Origin: Diospyros lotus
Lineage: Eukaryota; Streptophyta; Magnoliopsida; Ericales; Ebenaceae
DNA: 64,000 nt
NCBI RefSeq assembly: GCF_014633365.1
Contig: NC_068340.1
Span: 23,477,879 to 23,541,878 of the forward strand
Direction of reading: 5' to 3'
Part shown: in pieces, positions 1 through 11,640 of the stretch
Numbering within the stretch: the first letter of the stretch is position 1
Layout: each line of letters starts with the position of its first letter
Position numbers and translations under genes: made by a program
Notes under the pieces: generated by a model
Told to the model about the DNA's origin: nothing
Databases searched by the model: none
Seen by the model: the letters and a program-made list of their open reading frames with translations, nothing else

Positions 1-391
1 CACCGCCGACAGCAGATATCACGACATCTATCTCATACTCCTTGAGTATCTTCTCCAAGAACTCTTGATCATTGATATTGCCCTGCTATTAACAAAGCCA
101 AAAGTTTAGACACAGAGATGACTAGTTCTTGAATTAAGGGTTTCAAACTAGAAGGAAAATAAATAAAGCGGGGGAGAAAGGTAAAGGTAGTACAGGAACG
201 GGGATTGCCCCTTTTTCTTGGAGAGCTTTGATGGTCTTGGCTTTAGAAGGACCTGAGCGAACCAGCACGTAAGTGATTCGACCAGCTTCGAGGCTGGCTT
301 CGGCCACGAACTGGCCTATGAAACCGGTGGCTCCGATGATGAGGACTCGGCCCTGTTTGGCTGCAGCAGCAAATGAAGGTGACACAGTCAT
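1..391 (-). CDS. LAR: Leucoanthocyanidin reductase-like gene, first two exons (partial)
   Basis: NADPH-dependent reductase of the PIP/NmrA-like short-chain family. LAR enzymes convert leucoanthocyanidins to catechin-type flavan-3-ols in the cytosol for proanthocyanidin synthesis. Exon 1 is 391 to 194: it starts MTVSPSF, and about 14 residues later comes the Rossmann dinucleotide motif GATGFIG, followed by a strand ending YVLVRSGP that would set NADP(H) preference. Intron 1 is 193 to 83 (111 bp, GT-AG, phase 0). Exon 2 runs from 82 off the left edge and reads GNINDQEF, then LKEYEIDVVISAVGG, which matches LAR and phenylcoumaran benzylic ether reductase relatives. I chose the ATG at 391; an upstream in-frame GTG at 430 is not a plausible plant start. 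The residues that separate LAR from isoflavone-reductase-like enzymes lie outside the window, so the family is secure and LAR itself is likely. No frame damage is seen. Confidence 0.78.
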
Positions 392-487
392 TTCTGCTTT
401 TTGTTTATTCCGTTCTCGCACTGCACCCACTGTATCTTAGCCCTTCCAAAATTTAAGAGTCTTTGACAACATCGAACCAGCGGTGTG

Positions 488-498
488 ATATATATAAT
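488..498 (-). promoter_or_regulatory. Probable TATA box of the LAR-like gene
   Basis: On the minus strand the sequence reads TTATATATATC, about 97-107 bp upstream of the chosen ATG at 391. That spacing fits a plant TATA box with a 5' leader of roughly 65-75 nt. There is no direct evidence for the transcription start. Confidence 0.5.
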
Positions 499-502
499 TA
501 GG

Positions 503-1487
503 GTTGAGATGGCTCCAGCTAACTTTCAACAAATTTGTTTCCAACTTCATCTTTCTTTTTCCACTTTGTAAGATGATAAATATATTCCCAGAAATTTTAT
601 TTTACATCGGGTTACCAGCTAAATAAATTATTAGTTGACATAACAATATCAATTTTTTTTAGTAATTATATATCATTTTAGCAAGTACTTTCTTTCCTAA
701 TTAACCTGCGGTCATTATTATAATAGGGTACATAATTATTATATTGATGGAAATTTGTTTTAAAGTAATTTATTCATCTTTCTAACTTTATAGGCAGGTC
801 TACTTCTAATTGGTATTGACGTTTAGCTTTGATTCACCCTGGCTACTTTTTCTGGACTTGACTGTTAGTTGAAACTCTCGTGTCCTCGATAAATTTTGTC
901 CGTCAGAAGGCAAAATCTTTTTCGTTTCTTCGTGCTTTGAAAAGTTATAGAAAGGTTTCAAGGAGAAAACCACTACGCAAGCCATTACATTTAATTTGCG
1001 AAGGGAGTAGCTAGTGAATATATAATAATAATTTGCGAAGGGAGTAGTGAATATAATAATAATAATAATAATAATAATTCATTGGATTTGACCATTGTTC
1101 ACGCACAATTATAAAGTCACATCAAGCATGACTTTCCAATGTACTGTCAAAGATAATCCCACAATTAATGACAGTAGTTGGTTTAGCACATCGAGTTATA
1201 TACCTTGTGATGAATTGGAGTAGGTTCATTTCATATATCTTATATATATTTCTACCCTACAAGAGCCACGCGTGCTCTCCGTAAGGAAGGTTAGGAACTC
1301 ACAAGTTGAGGGAAGACATCTTGATGGAAATTATTACATAATTGATAGCTCCAGAACTTTTGTATGTATATAATATATATATATATATATTTTTGAATAA
1401 CTAGAGCCCAGAATCTGTATTCGTGGGGTTCATTTCATAATGGATATAAAATATCTTCTCTGATTTAATTTCTTACTGTTTATGTTC
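503..1487. other. Upstream region of the LAR-like gene, non-coding
   Basis: AT-rich sequence with no credible reading frame. It presumably holds the distal LAR promoter. It contains the duplicated motif and (AAT)n tract listed separately and a (TA)n run at about 1362-1391. No transposon ends were recognised. Confidence 0.6.
994..1079. repeat. Two-copy tandem repeat running into an (AAT)n microsatellite
   Basis: The motif TTTGCGAAGGGAGTAG followed by TGAATATA occurs at about 994-1030 and again at 1031-1061. The second copy expands into an (AAT)n run to about 1079. This looks like replication slippage. Confidence 0.8.
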
Positions 1488-1561
1488 AACATCATGGGGA
1501 TCAAAATATAGATTTTAATAATATGGATCCTGAAAATCTGTCTTTTGATCCCCATGATGTT
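1488..1561. repeat. Perfect inverted repeat able to form a 74-nt hairpin
   Basis: The left arm 1488-1506 (AACATCATGGGGATCAAAA) is the exact reverse complement of the right arm 1543-1561. Inside it, after a symmetrical 3x3 mismatch, AGATTTT (1510-1516) pairs with AAAATCT (1533-1539). The folded transcript would have 26 paired bases in two stems around a 16-nt apical loop. No flanking target-site duplication was seen. It could be a short microRNA-like or siRNA-producing foldback, or a tiny MITE remnant. Confidence 0.7.
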
Positions 1562-2630
1562 ATTGATTATCACCGTGGGGTTTGTTTAAATGAAATGACT
1601 ATAATTATTGAGCAAACAAGAAACAAAAGATGTACAAATTTTCAAATTTTTCAACAATTTAATATTACTTTCTACCTACACCTAGCTAATATTCATGGCC
1701 AGATTAAGTGCAAGTATTTGAAATTAAAGAAGACAAATCAAATAAGGAACTGAATTATCCTTGAATCAGAGAGCCGTATATGTATGTATATATATTCTCT
1801 CTCTCTCTCTCCCTCTCTTTCTACATATATAGATATATATCTGCATGATATAAGCTTCTACATAGCTTAATTAAGCTCGTTGGTAAATATTCCATCATTT
1901 TTGTTGTTGGTTCACTTCTATGGCCTTTCTGCATGTTGGTCCCTTGTTCATCAATTGTAACTAATAGATTTAGCCACCCGACATGCATGTATACATGAGG
2001 AATTGACAATGCGTGTGCTCGAGTTGCTTGATAAGATGAACAAATTATATATCTTTTGATATTAGAGACAACATAATATATATATATGAATTTCATGGAT
2101 TGACCAAATTTATCAAGACTTTGAAACATTACAAGGCCGTACGTAGGTTGGTAAAGTGACACTACTAATAATAAATACAGTAAAAAAGAACAAAACCTAA
2201 CTCTGTGTGTGTGTGTGTGTGTTATACACGGTAGCCCACAATGAAAAAGAAAACAAGAAATGGATATCAAATAGTTGGCTGGTTAGAAAACGGGCCTACA
2301 TTATCGATCAGTATAAGATATAACGAAAAACAAATTCTTCCAACATCCTGACACTGCCAATTACAGACACCAAGTACTACAACAGTGTGTAAATGGGATT
2401 GATTATAGATTACCCTACGGCCAGTTACAAGTTCAGTTACAGTAATGTATCCCTACCATGCTTTTCTTTCTTTTATTTTTTTTTTTTTTTTGTATTTGTT
2501 AATCAAGATAAAAGAGAAAAAATGCCAGATATGAGAAACATTTCAGATATTTGGCCTTTTTAACGTATTTGTTAAGCTTATCTGACCACTTCCGAAAAAG
2601 TCCTCACGTGACCTCTTATCTCTCCTTTCA
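1562..2630. other. AT-rich intergenic DNA with microsatellites
   Basis: No credible gene. It holds a (CT)n tract near 1797-1820, a (GT)n tract near 2204-2222 and a T-run near 2477-2492. Short reading frames here lack any recognisable domain. Confidence 0.6.
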
Positions 2631-2670
2631 AGATAAATTTATCCGACCTCCCCCTCGGATAAATTTATCT
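2631..2670. repeat. Perfect 16-bp inverted repeat with 8-nt spacer
   Basis: AGATAAATTTATCCGA at 2631-2646 is mirrored exactly at 2655-2670 around the spacer CCTCCCCC. It lies near the left side of an AT-rich tract in which TATTTGTTAA-like ends recur, so it may belong to a decayed fold-back element between about 2565 and 3405. That larger element is not proven. Confidence 0.7.
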
Positions 2671-4385
2671 AACTTTTTCAAGATAAGACTCAATTACTTA
2701 TATGCCTCTTATAGGATACTTAATGTCATTTAATACATTTTAAAATTTTAAATTTATTAAAAAAATTTATTTATTTAATTCTTATAATTAATATTATTTA
2801 ATATATTTTTAAATTGTTATATGTTGACAATTTTTAAATTTTAAATAACATTATTCATTTTATTGATTTTTAAAATTTAAATTTCTCTCTCTATATATAT
2901 TTTATTAACTAATATAATTCCTTTCACCAATTTTTAAATTATTTTATTTAATTTTATATTTTATTACCTATTATGAAAATATATATGTTTTGGCAATTTT
3001 TAATTATCTAGGTGGAATTATTGTAATTTTAACAATAATTACTTCTACTTTTCAACTCTTTTTAAATTTATTTTTAAACATGAATTTAGAAAATAAAATA
3101 TTATTTTTAATTTTAATTTTTTTGACAATTCATATTAATCATAAAATACTATTTTAATCATAAATTTGGTAATAATGATATTTTGGTAAAAAAAAACTCT
3201 TATCTTAGTGCTTATCATATGCATTAACAAACACATAAAAAGAAAAAATACAATTATCAGTGAATTCTAAAAAATTTAACAAACACTCTGATAAAAATCT
3301 TAGAATATTTTTCAGACTTATCTTGATCATTCCATATATCGATTCGGAATACATTCCAAACTTATTTTGATACCTCTTATCTTGCTCATTTTAACAAATA
3401 TCCCCCTTACTAAGTATACACACAGAGACTCGCACGCCCACACAACGCATGCTTCCCAATACACAAAAAAACACACACACATATATATTTAGTACATAAT
3501 AATTAGTCTTATAACGTCTTGCATATATAATTTGGGTTGTATATATTTCGTTTCGCTGTAACATTTGCACTTAATCTAGCTAAGTAGAATGGCTGTAAGT
3601 TCTTTATGAAAAAGACGGAAATTTTATTATTAAGGTTAAAATGGCTGTAAATGTGGGAAGTTTAATTATGGACAGCCACAACTGATTGGCATGTAGCACC
3701 CGTGGGTCATACAGCTTAGTGACTTTCGTATTGTTCTGCAGGTAGGCTATTGGGGGCACTTAACGGCCGTGGTCTGCCAGTACTGACTAGCTAGCTATTT
3801 TAGTTTGGATTCATGTCACCTGTAAATTAGATACAGCCATATGTACTGGAATTTTGTGCAACAGAGTTGGAAAAAATTTGGGTAGCACGATCAATCTGCA
3901 ATTTCTGGGCAGTTTGGTAGAAGCAACAGTTGGTTGGTCCATCGGGCGCTCGCTGGGCAGCCACTCATCTTATAGCTAGTTAATTAATCCTATGCATGTT
4001 CTATTTCTGAACAAAACTTGTCATTTTGTTCGAGAATGCGCGACTCTTCATGAACTTCACTATATTTTATCTCTATTAATTGCCAATTAAATTGCTGGCA
4101 TTTTTTATAACCAAGTTTGCAAGGGACAACAATATATGAAGATACTTGGGTTAATTTGTAATTAAGTGTACATTTCAAAAGTGGATCTAATCTAAATGTA
4201 TGTTATGATGCTGGAATTCTTTTTTTTTTTTTTCCTTTTCTTTTCTTTTCTTTCACACACACACACAAATAGCATGACTTAATCCGCCTTTCTAATTAGT
4301 GGAAGTCAAAACCTAGATATGTACTCTAATGATTGGTAGCTAGAAATTAGGTGACCGTTCGAAAATGAGAGATGAACAAGCAGCT
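2671..4385. other. Very AT-rich intergenic DNA
   Basis: Long A/T tracts up to about 3400, then a mixed region. No gene, RNA gene or complete transposon was recognised. Copies of TTAACAAACAC-like sequence at about 3226 and 3278 suggest overlapping decayed MITEs. Confidence 0.5.
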
Positions 4386-4682
4386 GGAGCTTTATTCAAT
4401 TTAGCAATGTTTCCAAAATTGAGTTATTCCGTCGATTTACGGGTACTGGCAATTGATTATTAATTAGACCGATCTGGGCGGCTGAAAAAAAATTGGCCGA
4501 GTAATTAGTGAACTAGTTATCCATGAAGCTTAAGATAATCCAAACCTGACCAGACAGGAGCTTTAGTCCATTTAGCAATGTTTCCAAAATTAAGTAATTC
4601 CGTCAATGGACGGGCACTGGCAATTGATTATTAGACCGGTCCGGGCGGCTGAAAAAAAAAACCGGCCAAGTAATTAATGAAC
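4386..4682. repeat. Two-copy direct repeat, about 127 bp each
   Basis: 4386-4513 and 4557-4682 share the same order of blocks: GGAGCTTTA, TTTAGCAATGTTTCC, ACTGGCAATTGATTATTA and GGGCGGCTGAAAAAA, then GTAATTA.TGAAC. Small substitutions and indels separate them. The period is 171 bp. It is non-coding. Confidence 0.85.
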
Positions 4683-5236
4683 ACTCTGGGTCGGTTTGAA
4701 TAGAAAAGGCTAATTAAAGAGGTTAAATTTGCCTTTTCCGCATAGCTTTTCGCCGGAACAAAGTTTAGTAATAGGACTAAATTTAATCTTAATTAAATAT
4801 ATTTGAAAAATAATATAATTGAAGTATACAATAACAACAATTCTAATAAAAAGTTTTGAACAGATGCATCTAGATAGCCTACTCGTTCCCTTCTAATTAA
4901 GCTTGGATGGAATACGAACGCTCAATATTTCTTTAAATCCCAACTCTGCAGAGCTATGGATAAGGCAAGGGATCTGCAAAGACAAAAATCCCCTCAACCT
5001 TGTTCAAAGGTATGGAGAGATGTCCTGAGAGCTAGCTAGGAAGGTGATCTCTAAAGAGTTCTTCCAAAGTGCTTGCTTGCTAGCTAGCTAGGGAAGGGGG
5101 AACCACTATAAGTTTAATTGGCTTGAGTTCATTGTGAAGAGCAACAAATTAAAGAGTATTTAGTATTGTTAAAAAACAACAAATGAGATATTGAAGCCCA
5201 ACGGTGAAATATTTGAAAAAAAAAAAAAATTGTTTA
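4683..5236. other. Intergenic DNA, nothing recognised
   Basis: Mixed-composition sequence with no credible reading frame, repeat or transposon end. Confidence 0.5.
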
Positions 5237-5245
5237 AAAAATTAA

Positions 5246-5645
5246 GGATAAATTATATGAAATTTCCTGCATTTAAGCTCATGTGCAACTTACACCTTAT
5301 ACTTTCGATTACATCAAAAAAAATTCCTTACACCACTTTCAAAATGTTGCAATCAGTCATAATTTGTTATTATTTTAAATAATTTTGTATAATAATTTAC
5401 ATATAAAATATATAATTCTACATACATAATTTTAATATATAAAAAAAATACATAATTTAAATATATAAAAAATACAAAATTTTACATTAATTAACTAATA
5501 AATTGCATAATATTATATAAAATAATAATAAATTGTGGTTGATTGTAATATTTTAAAAATGTAAGGGGTTTTGTGGTGCAATCAAAAGCACAGTGAGTAA
5601 ATTACATATGACTCTAAGTGTAGGGAAATTTCATATAATTTATCC
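5246..5645. mobile_element. Fold-back MITE, Mutator-like (9-bp TSD)
   Basis: A 400-bp element with long terminal inverted repeats. The first 22 bp (starting GGATAAATTATATG) match the reverse complement of the last 22 bp exactly, and weaker pairing continues for about 50 bp. It is flanked by a perfect 9-bp target-site duplication AAAAATTAA at 5237-5245 and 5646-5654. A 9-bp duplication is the mark of Mutator-like elements. It has no coding capacity, so it would have depended on a transposase elsewhere. Confidence 0.9.
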
Positions 5646-5654
5646 AAAAATTAA

Positions 5655-6839
5655 ATAATTTGTGATGTAAAAAATTGTTTATGAGATTTTTTTTAATGTA
5701 AAAAAAATTAATATAAAAAATTAATTTTTAATTTAAAAATAATAATTTTTAATAATAATCTAATAAAAAAATTACAATCTATAACAAAATCTTTGTGCAG
5801 TTCTACACTTTAAAACAAAAAAAAAAAAAATTAACCGCCCTTACATAAATTTTTAAATCTTTTTAGATCCATCCCTTGACAGAAATATGTAACCACCTCC
5901 CCTCTCTCTCTCCCCTGTCTCTTTCTCTTTTCCTTAGCTGAGAAGGTTCTTCTCCTTCTCTACCTTCTCTTCCTTATTCACAAACCTCACATTTCACAAA
6001 CCTCACATTTCTTATCTGAAGCTAACACACGACTCTTCCTCCTTTCGGAGTCCCATAACATTAATTGGGCTAATTTTCCAAATTGAGAAACCAATACAAT
6101 TAAAATATTAAAAATATAAGAGAAGGGTTTAGGCGCTGCAAATTCCTTCTCTCTGCTCAAATAAATTAATATATTCTAAATATTTGTAAAATTTGAAATG
6201 TTACACTCACACTTGCTCAAAAGAATTTTGTCATTAAAATAAAATTATTTTTAACATGTTCTAACATTTTTTTTTTTTTTCTCAAAGAAAACCATTCAAA
6301 ATATTGTATATATATTATCTCCCAGATCAGGGCAGGGCAGATGGGATGAGTGGTAGATATGCAAATTTGTCAATGTTGGCCCGTTACTCCCCAACTTTTG
6401 AGCAGCGTCTTAGGTTAGGGTCAACATCCAACTCCATTCAGCCTCGTCAATAAATTAAGGTTGTGAATTCTCCGATGACAACCACGATGAACTTGCAGGG
6501 ATCATCATCTAGTGTTGTCATGGGTCCCACTCTCCACCAACATCAGATTGACAAAGAGATTTGCTAATCGATCAATTATAGAAGCCCAAGTTTTTTATTC
6601 CACTTGTATAAACACAATATTTCCATCTCTTTTCTTTTCAACTATATATATTTATTCAATAAAATTGCTAATGCAATTTTGGATTTAGAAAACGTTTTTT
6701 TTTTCTCAAATTCATCCATCCCCCAATTCGATGGACTTGCTTTTCATGTTCTTTGAATTTTATTTCTTTTAGATATGTGCAAAAAAGAGATAATTATAAA
6801 AGTGTATATATATGTGTGTGTACTTTTTATAACATATAT
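5655..6839. other. Intergenic DNA with pyrimidine-rich tract
   Basis: No gene recognised. A C/T-rich tract (about 5885-5960) and a 16-bp tandem duplication CACAAACCTCACATTT (about 5979-6010) are the only structures noted. Confidence 0.5.
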
Positions 6840-6844
6840 ATACT

Positions 6845-7388
6845 TGGACTGTCCGGCCCAATTTGGCCCCTCCCTCTTGGCCCATCTCACGGCTCAATCA
6901 TGGCCCATCGTCTGGGCCCAATTTAGCCCTTCCCTCTCGGCCCATCTCACGACCCAATCTCTACCCATCCCTCTAGGCCCGATCTCGGCCATATCCTAGC
7001 CCTACGTCAGCCTACAACAATATCATTCCAGCTTCTACTAGGTATCCGCACCTCCGTCCCAAATCTCATCCTCATTAATGAGGGATACCATCCACATTAA
7101 TAAGGGTCTCGTTGACACCATGTGCCTGTCTAAGAACCTTGCTGGTCCTAGATACTCAGTCTCATCACTTACAAACGCGCGACACATGCAAGAGAACGTC
7201 TCCTCCTCCTATATCAACTACCTCTCTTCAGAGCCAATGTATGTTATGACCTCTGAATTACTAATACGTTGTCTTTTCTTTACTCTCTTACTCATTCAAG
7301 CGTCGGAGTGCTTGCAGGTGCCAGTCGGAGCCCACTCCCTGTAGTCACAATCCCATCTCTAACCACTCCCTTTGGTCAGGAAGAAACA
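6845..7388 (+). repeat. 5' LTR of the Gypsy-type element
   Basis: 544 bp, TG...CA. It aligns with 11641-12145 and is longer mainly through an internal duplication of the block GGCCCAATTTGGCCC to CCCATCTCACG. The promoter TATAAA seen in the 3' LTR is changed here to TATCAA near 7211. Confidence 0.9.
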
Positions 7389-7390
7389 TC

Positions 7391-7407
7391 TGGCGCCCAC
7401 CATGGGG
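7391..7407 (+). other. Primer-binding-site-like sequence
   Basis: TGGCGCCCACCATGGGG, two bases after the 5' LTR. This is the position where a tRNA 3' end primes minus-strand DNA synthesis. The tRNA species was not assigned. Confidence 0.7.
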
Positions 7408-7712
7408 TCCGGTAAAACTTACCTACCGCATAATCTCATTAGAGCCTTTTAAGTTAACCACATCACCTTACCATGGTGTGAACCAAAAGCACCCCCGCCT
7501 AGGAGCCAAACGACGCCGACCATCTCTCACAAAATCCAACTATCATAGAAGTCCTCCCCTAGACTATTCAACAACTCTAGAACCAAGTTATTGAGTTGAC
7601 CTGAAACTAGCAGCGCGACCAACCCAACGAGCAAGTTGACTGCGACGTAGAAGGTAGTCGTCACCAACACCATCAAGCCACCCACACCCCTATTCCCTCG
7701 CCTTTCACATCC

Positions 7713-9614
7713 TTGTATTCCCATAACCACCATTTCTCAGAGTTCAATATAACCGTCCCTTTACCCGATGGTTTTCTCATTCCCAACACTTTAGAGCCTT
7801 CTGACGGCACCATTGACCCTCAGGACCATCTCACCATATTTAGCACCTCCATGTTGCTAAGCAAAATCTCGGACCCAATCATGTGTCGATCCTTTCCTAT
7901 CACCTTGAGGAAGTCGACCATGTTATGGTTCTCGTCCCTAGAGCCAAACTCCATCCATGACTTTCCCGAGCTAGCCACTCACTTTCTCACTCATTTCTCC
8001 ACCAGTCGAGCTTATCATAAGACATCAGTCAGTCTCATCAACTTGAAGCAAGGCAAGCATGAGCCACTCTAGGCATTCATGAACAGGTTTTTTCAGGAGG
8101 CCCTTCAAATCAAGGACCTCAACTCAACAGTCTTCTTACACGCCATCATAGCCTGACTAAGAGTAGGCCCTTTCGCTGATTCACTGGCCCGAAAGCCTTC
8201 TGCCGTCCTGGATGATCTCAGGGCATGCGCGACAGGGTACATCAACATGGAGGAAGCCTCAACCACCCGATACAATAAAGCCGAGCTACAAGCACGACCA
8301 CAACTGGTCCCCCAACCGGGACCTTCCACCGAGTATCAGTGCAATCCCAGGAGGGACTTCCACGTAAAATAAGAAAACTGAGATCACAACAAAGGGCGTA
8401 GAGAACCACCCTGGGCCCCCGAGCCACCTCGGTTGCATTACAACGCGTATACCCCCCTCATTACCAAGCGATATCGGATTTTCCAGGAGGTCTACAACAC
8501 CAGGGTCATCCCCCTCCTGGATATCAGCGAGCAACGACCTCCTCATGGCAATACCAACACCAACAAGAGGTGCGATTACCACCGTATGTTCGAGCACATG
8601 ACCAAAGAATGTGCAGCCCTAAAAGACCAGATAGAGCGCCTGGTTAAGAAAGGTTACCTCCACCAATATGTTTACAGACCGAACCGAAGGCGATTCCCTC
8701 AGGGCAACCCGAACAGGCGAAGAAGTCATAGCCCTCAGAGACGACCCTGAATAGACAATAGACAAAACGCTAGACCACCCCCGAGGAATCTAATAGCTGG
8801 GCTCATCGACACCATCTCGGGAGGTTTCGCAAGCTGGGAAGAATCAAGCTCGGCAAGAAAACGACACCCCCGGGCAGTAATGTCAATAGATAGCACCGAG
8901 AGAAAGCTGAAGATGATAGCTCGACATCCCGCAATCTCCTTCACAGATGAGGACTTCAAAGTCATTGATAAAAACCTCGATAATCCCATGGTAATCTCGG
9001 TCATCGCCGCAAACTTCTTCGTAAAGAAAGTCCTCGTAGATCAGGGCAGCTCCAACAACCTGTTATACCTATCGACCCTAAGAAAAATGGGTATCCCCAA
9101 AAAGGAGCTGAGACCATTCCATAGGAAACTAATTGGCTTTTCTAGAGAACATGTAGGTGTCAGGGGTTATATCAACTTGTTGACTTCATTCAGGATAGCC
9201 CCCCTTGTCAAAACAATCAGCATCTGTTATCTAGTTATCGACTGTCAGACACCATACAATACACTCCTCAGCCACCCCTCTCTCAACACCTTGGGAGCAA
9301 TAGTATCCACTCTCTATTTGGCCATGAAATTCCCAATGTCAAATACCAAGGTCGAGGTCATTCACTCCGACCAAAAGAAAGCCCGACAGTGCTACCACAA
9401 TAGCCTCAAGGCCGAGGCCCCGAGCTTAGCAAAAACAACAAGGGAAAAAGAACCTCCGGACGCAACAACCAAGCAACAGGAGCCGGTAGCCAAGCCTTGT
9501 ACCCTAGCATGCACATGGCGAAGGCACGCCAGACCTCGAGTCTACCTCGATCCGATCCTAAAGTCATGCCGGATATCAAAAAGTGCACGGGACCTCGAGC
9601 CAGCCTCAGTCTGA
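7713..9614 (+). pseudogene. Gypsy gag-protease polyprotein, broken
   Basis: One reading frame carries gag and then protease. Gag begins before or near 7713 with LPDGF, then IDPQDHL, MCRSFP, FPELATHFLTHFSTSR and SLINLKQG, the usual order of the retrotransposon gag domain. The frame continues through in-frame stops at 8070 (TAG), 8154 (TGA), 8370 (TAA), 8379 (TGA) and 8748 (TGA). A CDYHRMFEHMTKEC segment near 8569 resembles the H/C-rich region that follows gag in this group. After SARKRHPRAVMS (about 8850-8885) comes the protease: LVDQGSSNNLL carries the catalytic aspartate, although the usual D-[ST/G]-G reads DQG. It is followed by YLVIDCQTPYNTLLSHP and VSTLYLAMKFP. The frame closes at 9614 with no polymerase after it. 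Not functional as it stands. Confidence 0.85.
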
Positions 9615-11640
9615 TTCCAAAGTACATTATTTCAAGACACGACCGAAAGACTAAAAGACACTATCAGCAAAAAGAGCATGCAAAACACAATAGAAAATAA
9701 GGTACCTAGATGACACCTACATTTCATTACGAAAGCTACATCTAATTACAAGCTTCATAGCTATAATAATTGCATGTTACACTTGCCTATCACGCTATAA
9801 CCACTACAAAGCACAAAGCCTAAAAGCACACCCAAAGTAAAAGCAAGGCTAAGCAGCAATAGCTGCAGGATGTGCTCCCCCTATAATCATTAGTAACCGT
9901 TTTCCCCACAGGCCACTTGGCAATGGATGAAACTCTTTTATACCACCTGACAGCCTGTCCCCAAAGGGGTCGGATTCTATCGGCCCAACAGCCGCTCCTA
10001 AAGAAAGTCCAAGAAGACCTGGCACCCGTGCGATGTCAAGATCTCCCACTTTCAACCTTAGAGCAATCAAACGGCCTATTACGTTCAGCCTAGTGATCTT
10101 GGCATAAAAAATCAGAATGCTCAGACACCAAAGTATTGTGCTTCCCTCAGAGGCAAACTGCAAGAAAGCCATATCACCCATTTTAGACACGACATCTCTC
10201 ACTCATTCTAGTACTGCTCTCACCCAAATGCGCTTAACCTCAGACCTCTCGGTCACTTCTACACCGATTTCAACCCCACCCATGACGTCACTAGTGGAAA
10301 TGCCCCTCTCAGATAAAAAACCCCCACTGCAAACCATCGACCCTATTTCCTAGTTCCCCAAAACTAGGGCACAAACAAATGTTGACGGCATGGAAAGGAA
10401 CCAGGGGCTTTCCTTCCCTTTTTATAGGCGCAATCGCCTAATAGTTAAAAGATCCTCACCATTTCTTAAAAATTAAATATGGTCAGACTCTAAAAAATAG
10501 TGCCATCAATACGATCATACCCCCACCTCGAAAATTGAAATGCCACTCCCACCATGACTAATTAACTCCTTCCACGTGCTAAATAGAACACCCAAGCGTC
10601 AAAATGTCTCGCAAAAAGCAGCACGCCTAGTCCACTCACGTGATTCCGCTGAAGCGTCGCCTTATTTATAACCTCAAACCTCGTGCCACACACGTGATTC
10701 CCCTGAACCTCTACAAGTGACATCTCCTTCTCCGGCATCACCAGAAACCTCTATTTTCCTCAAAAATAGCCTTTAGCATTTCCCTACTAAGGCAGGGTGC
10801 CATTTCGGAAAGATTAAAGAGAAAGACTTAGGAAAATAGCACACCTTTGATGCAAAGAGGAAGAAGAAGTAACGATGGAAAACCTAGAAGAGAGGGGGAA
10901 ACACCCTTTATACTATTCTCATACGACGCATCTGGAAGAAAATGAAATGCCATTAGGCACTTAGCAACAGCCGAACGGCATATCGGAGGGTCGAAAATTG
11001 TCCACTGCGAATCCACCATTAAGGGCATGCCACCTGTCGCGCATTCAATCTGAGAGGGAAATCATAAGCCGTCGCTTGTGCATACGACACCACGTCTCCT
11101 AATAATGACACTCCATATCCCGAAGCTCCAACCGTCATATGTCAGAACATTGGGGGGACTCTAGTCCCAATCTTGTGAAGATTAAAAGGCTGACCATAAC
11201 CAGAGCACCACTTACAAAAACATATTCAGCCCTCGACAAGAGCAGCTCGGCCTTCTCCTCTACCTTTCGAGTTTGGTTAAAACCAAGCGCAAGCTCGGCC
11301 ATACCCCAAGCACGTCCCAATAGTAGCTCAAAATCAGCTGGCGGCCACACCCAGATGTCACCTCGGGCTCTCCTAGGCATAACTCCTCGAATCTTGAAAC
11401 CATGCACATTACGGATCAACACACGAATAAAATTACTTTACCATAAAGACCAAGCTGACGTCAGATACCTCAGAACTAGCATTTGTTCAAACAAGACCAT
11501 GTGTCAGCTCAGCCGTCCACCTCAGGCCATGCCTTGATGGCAATCCAACTCCCCAAAACTAGCCTATGCAGCAAAATTACCCAGACTTTCTTTTTTTTAG
11601 CTCAAACGCTCTCTTCTCGAGCATCCAACTTGAGAGGCTA
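9615..11640 (+). other. Non-coding internal region of the Gypsy-type element
   Basis: About 2 kb between the protease and the 3' LTR in the place of pol. No RT, RNase H or integrase motif was found on either strand. Short frames on both strands (for example 9849-10202 minus) start only at non-ATG codons or lack recognisable domains. A G-rich TTGGGGGGACT tract lies at about 11150-11160. The sequence directly before the 3' LTR (TTGAGAGGCTA) is a weak polypurine tract. Confidence 0.65.

Noticed and set aside
392..430. In-frame extension of the LAR-like protein to 430
   Set aside because: It would need a GTG start. The ATG at 391 gives the usual N-terminus.
9849..10202. Antisense frame in the Gypsy element, as in some Tat-lineage elements
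   Set aside because: It starts at a non-ATG codon directly after a stop, is short, and shows no recognised domain.
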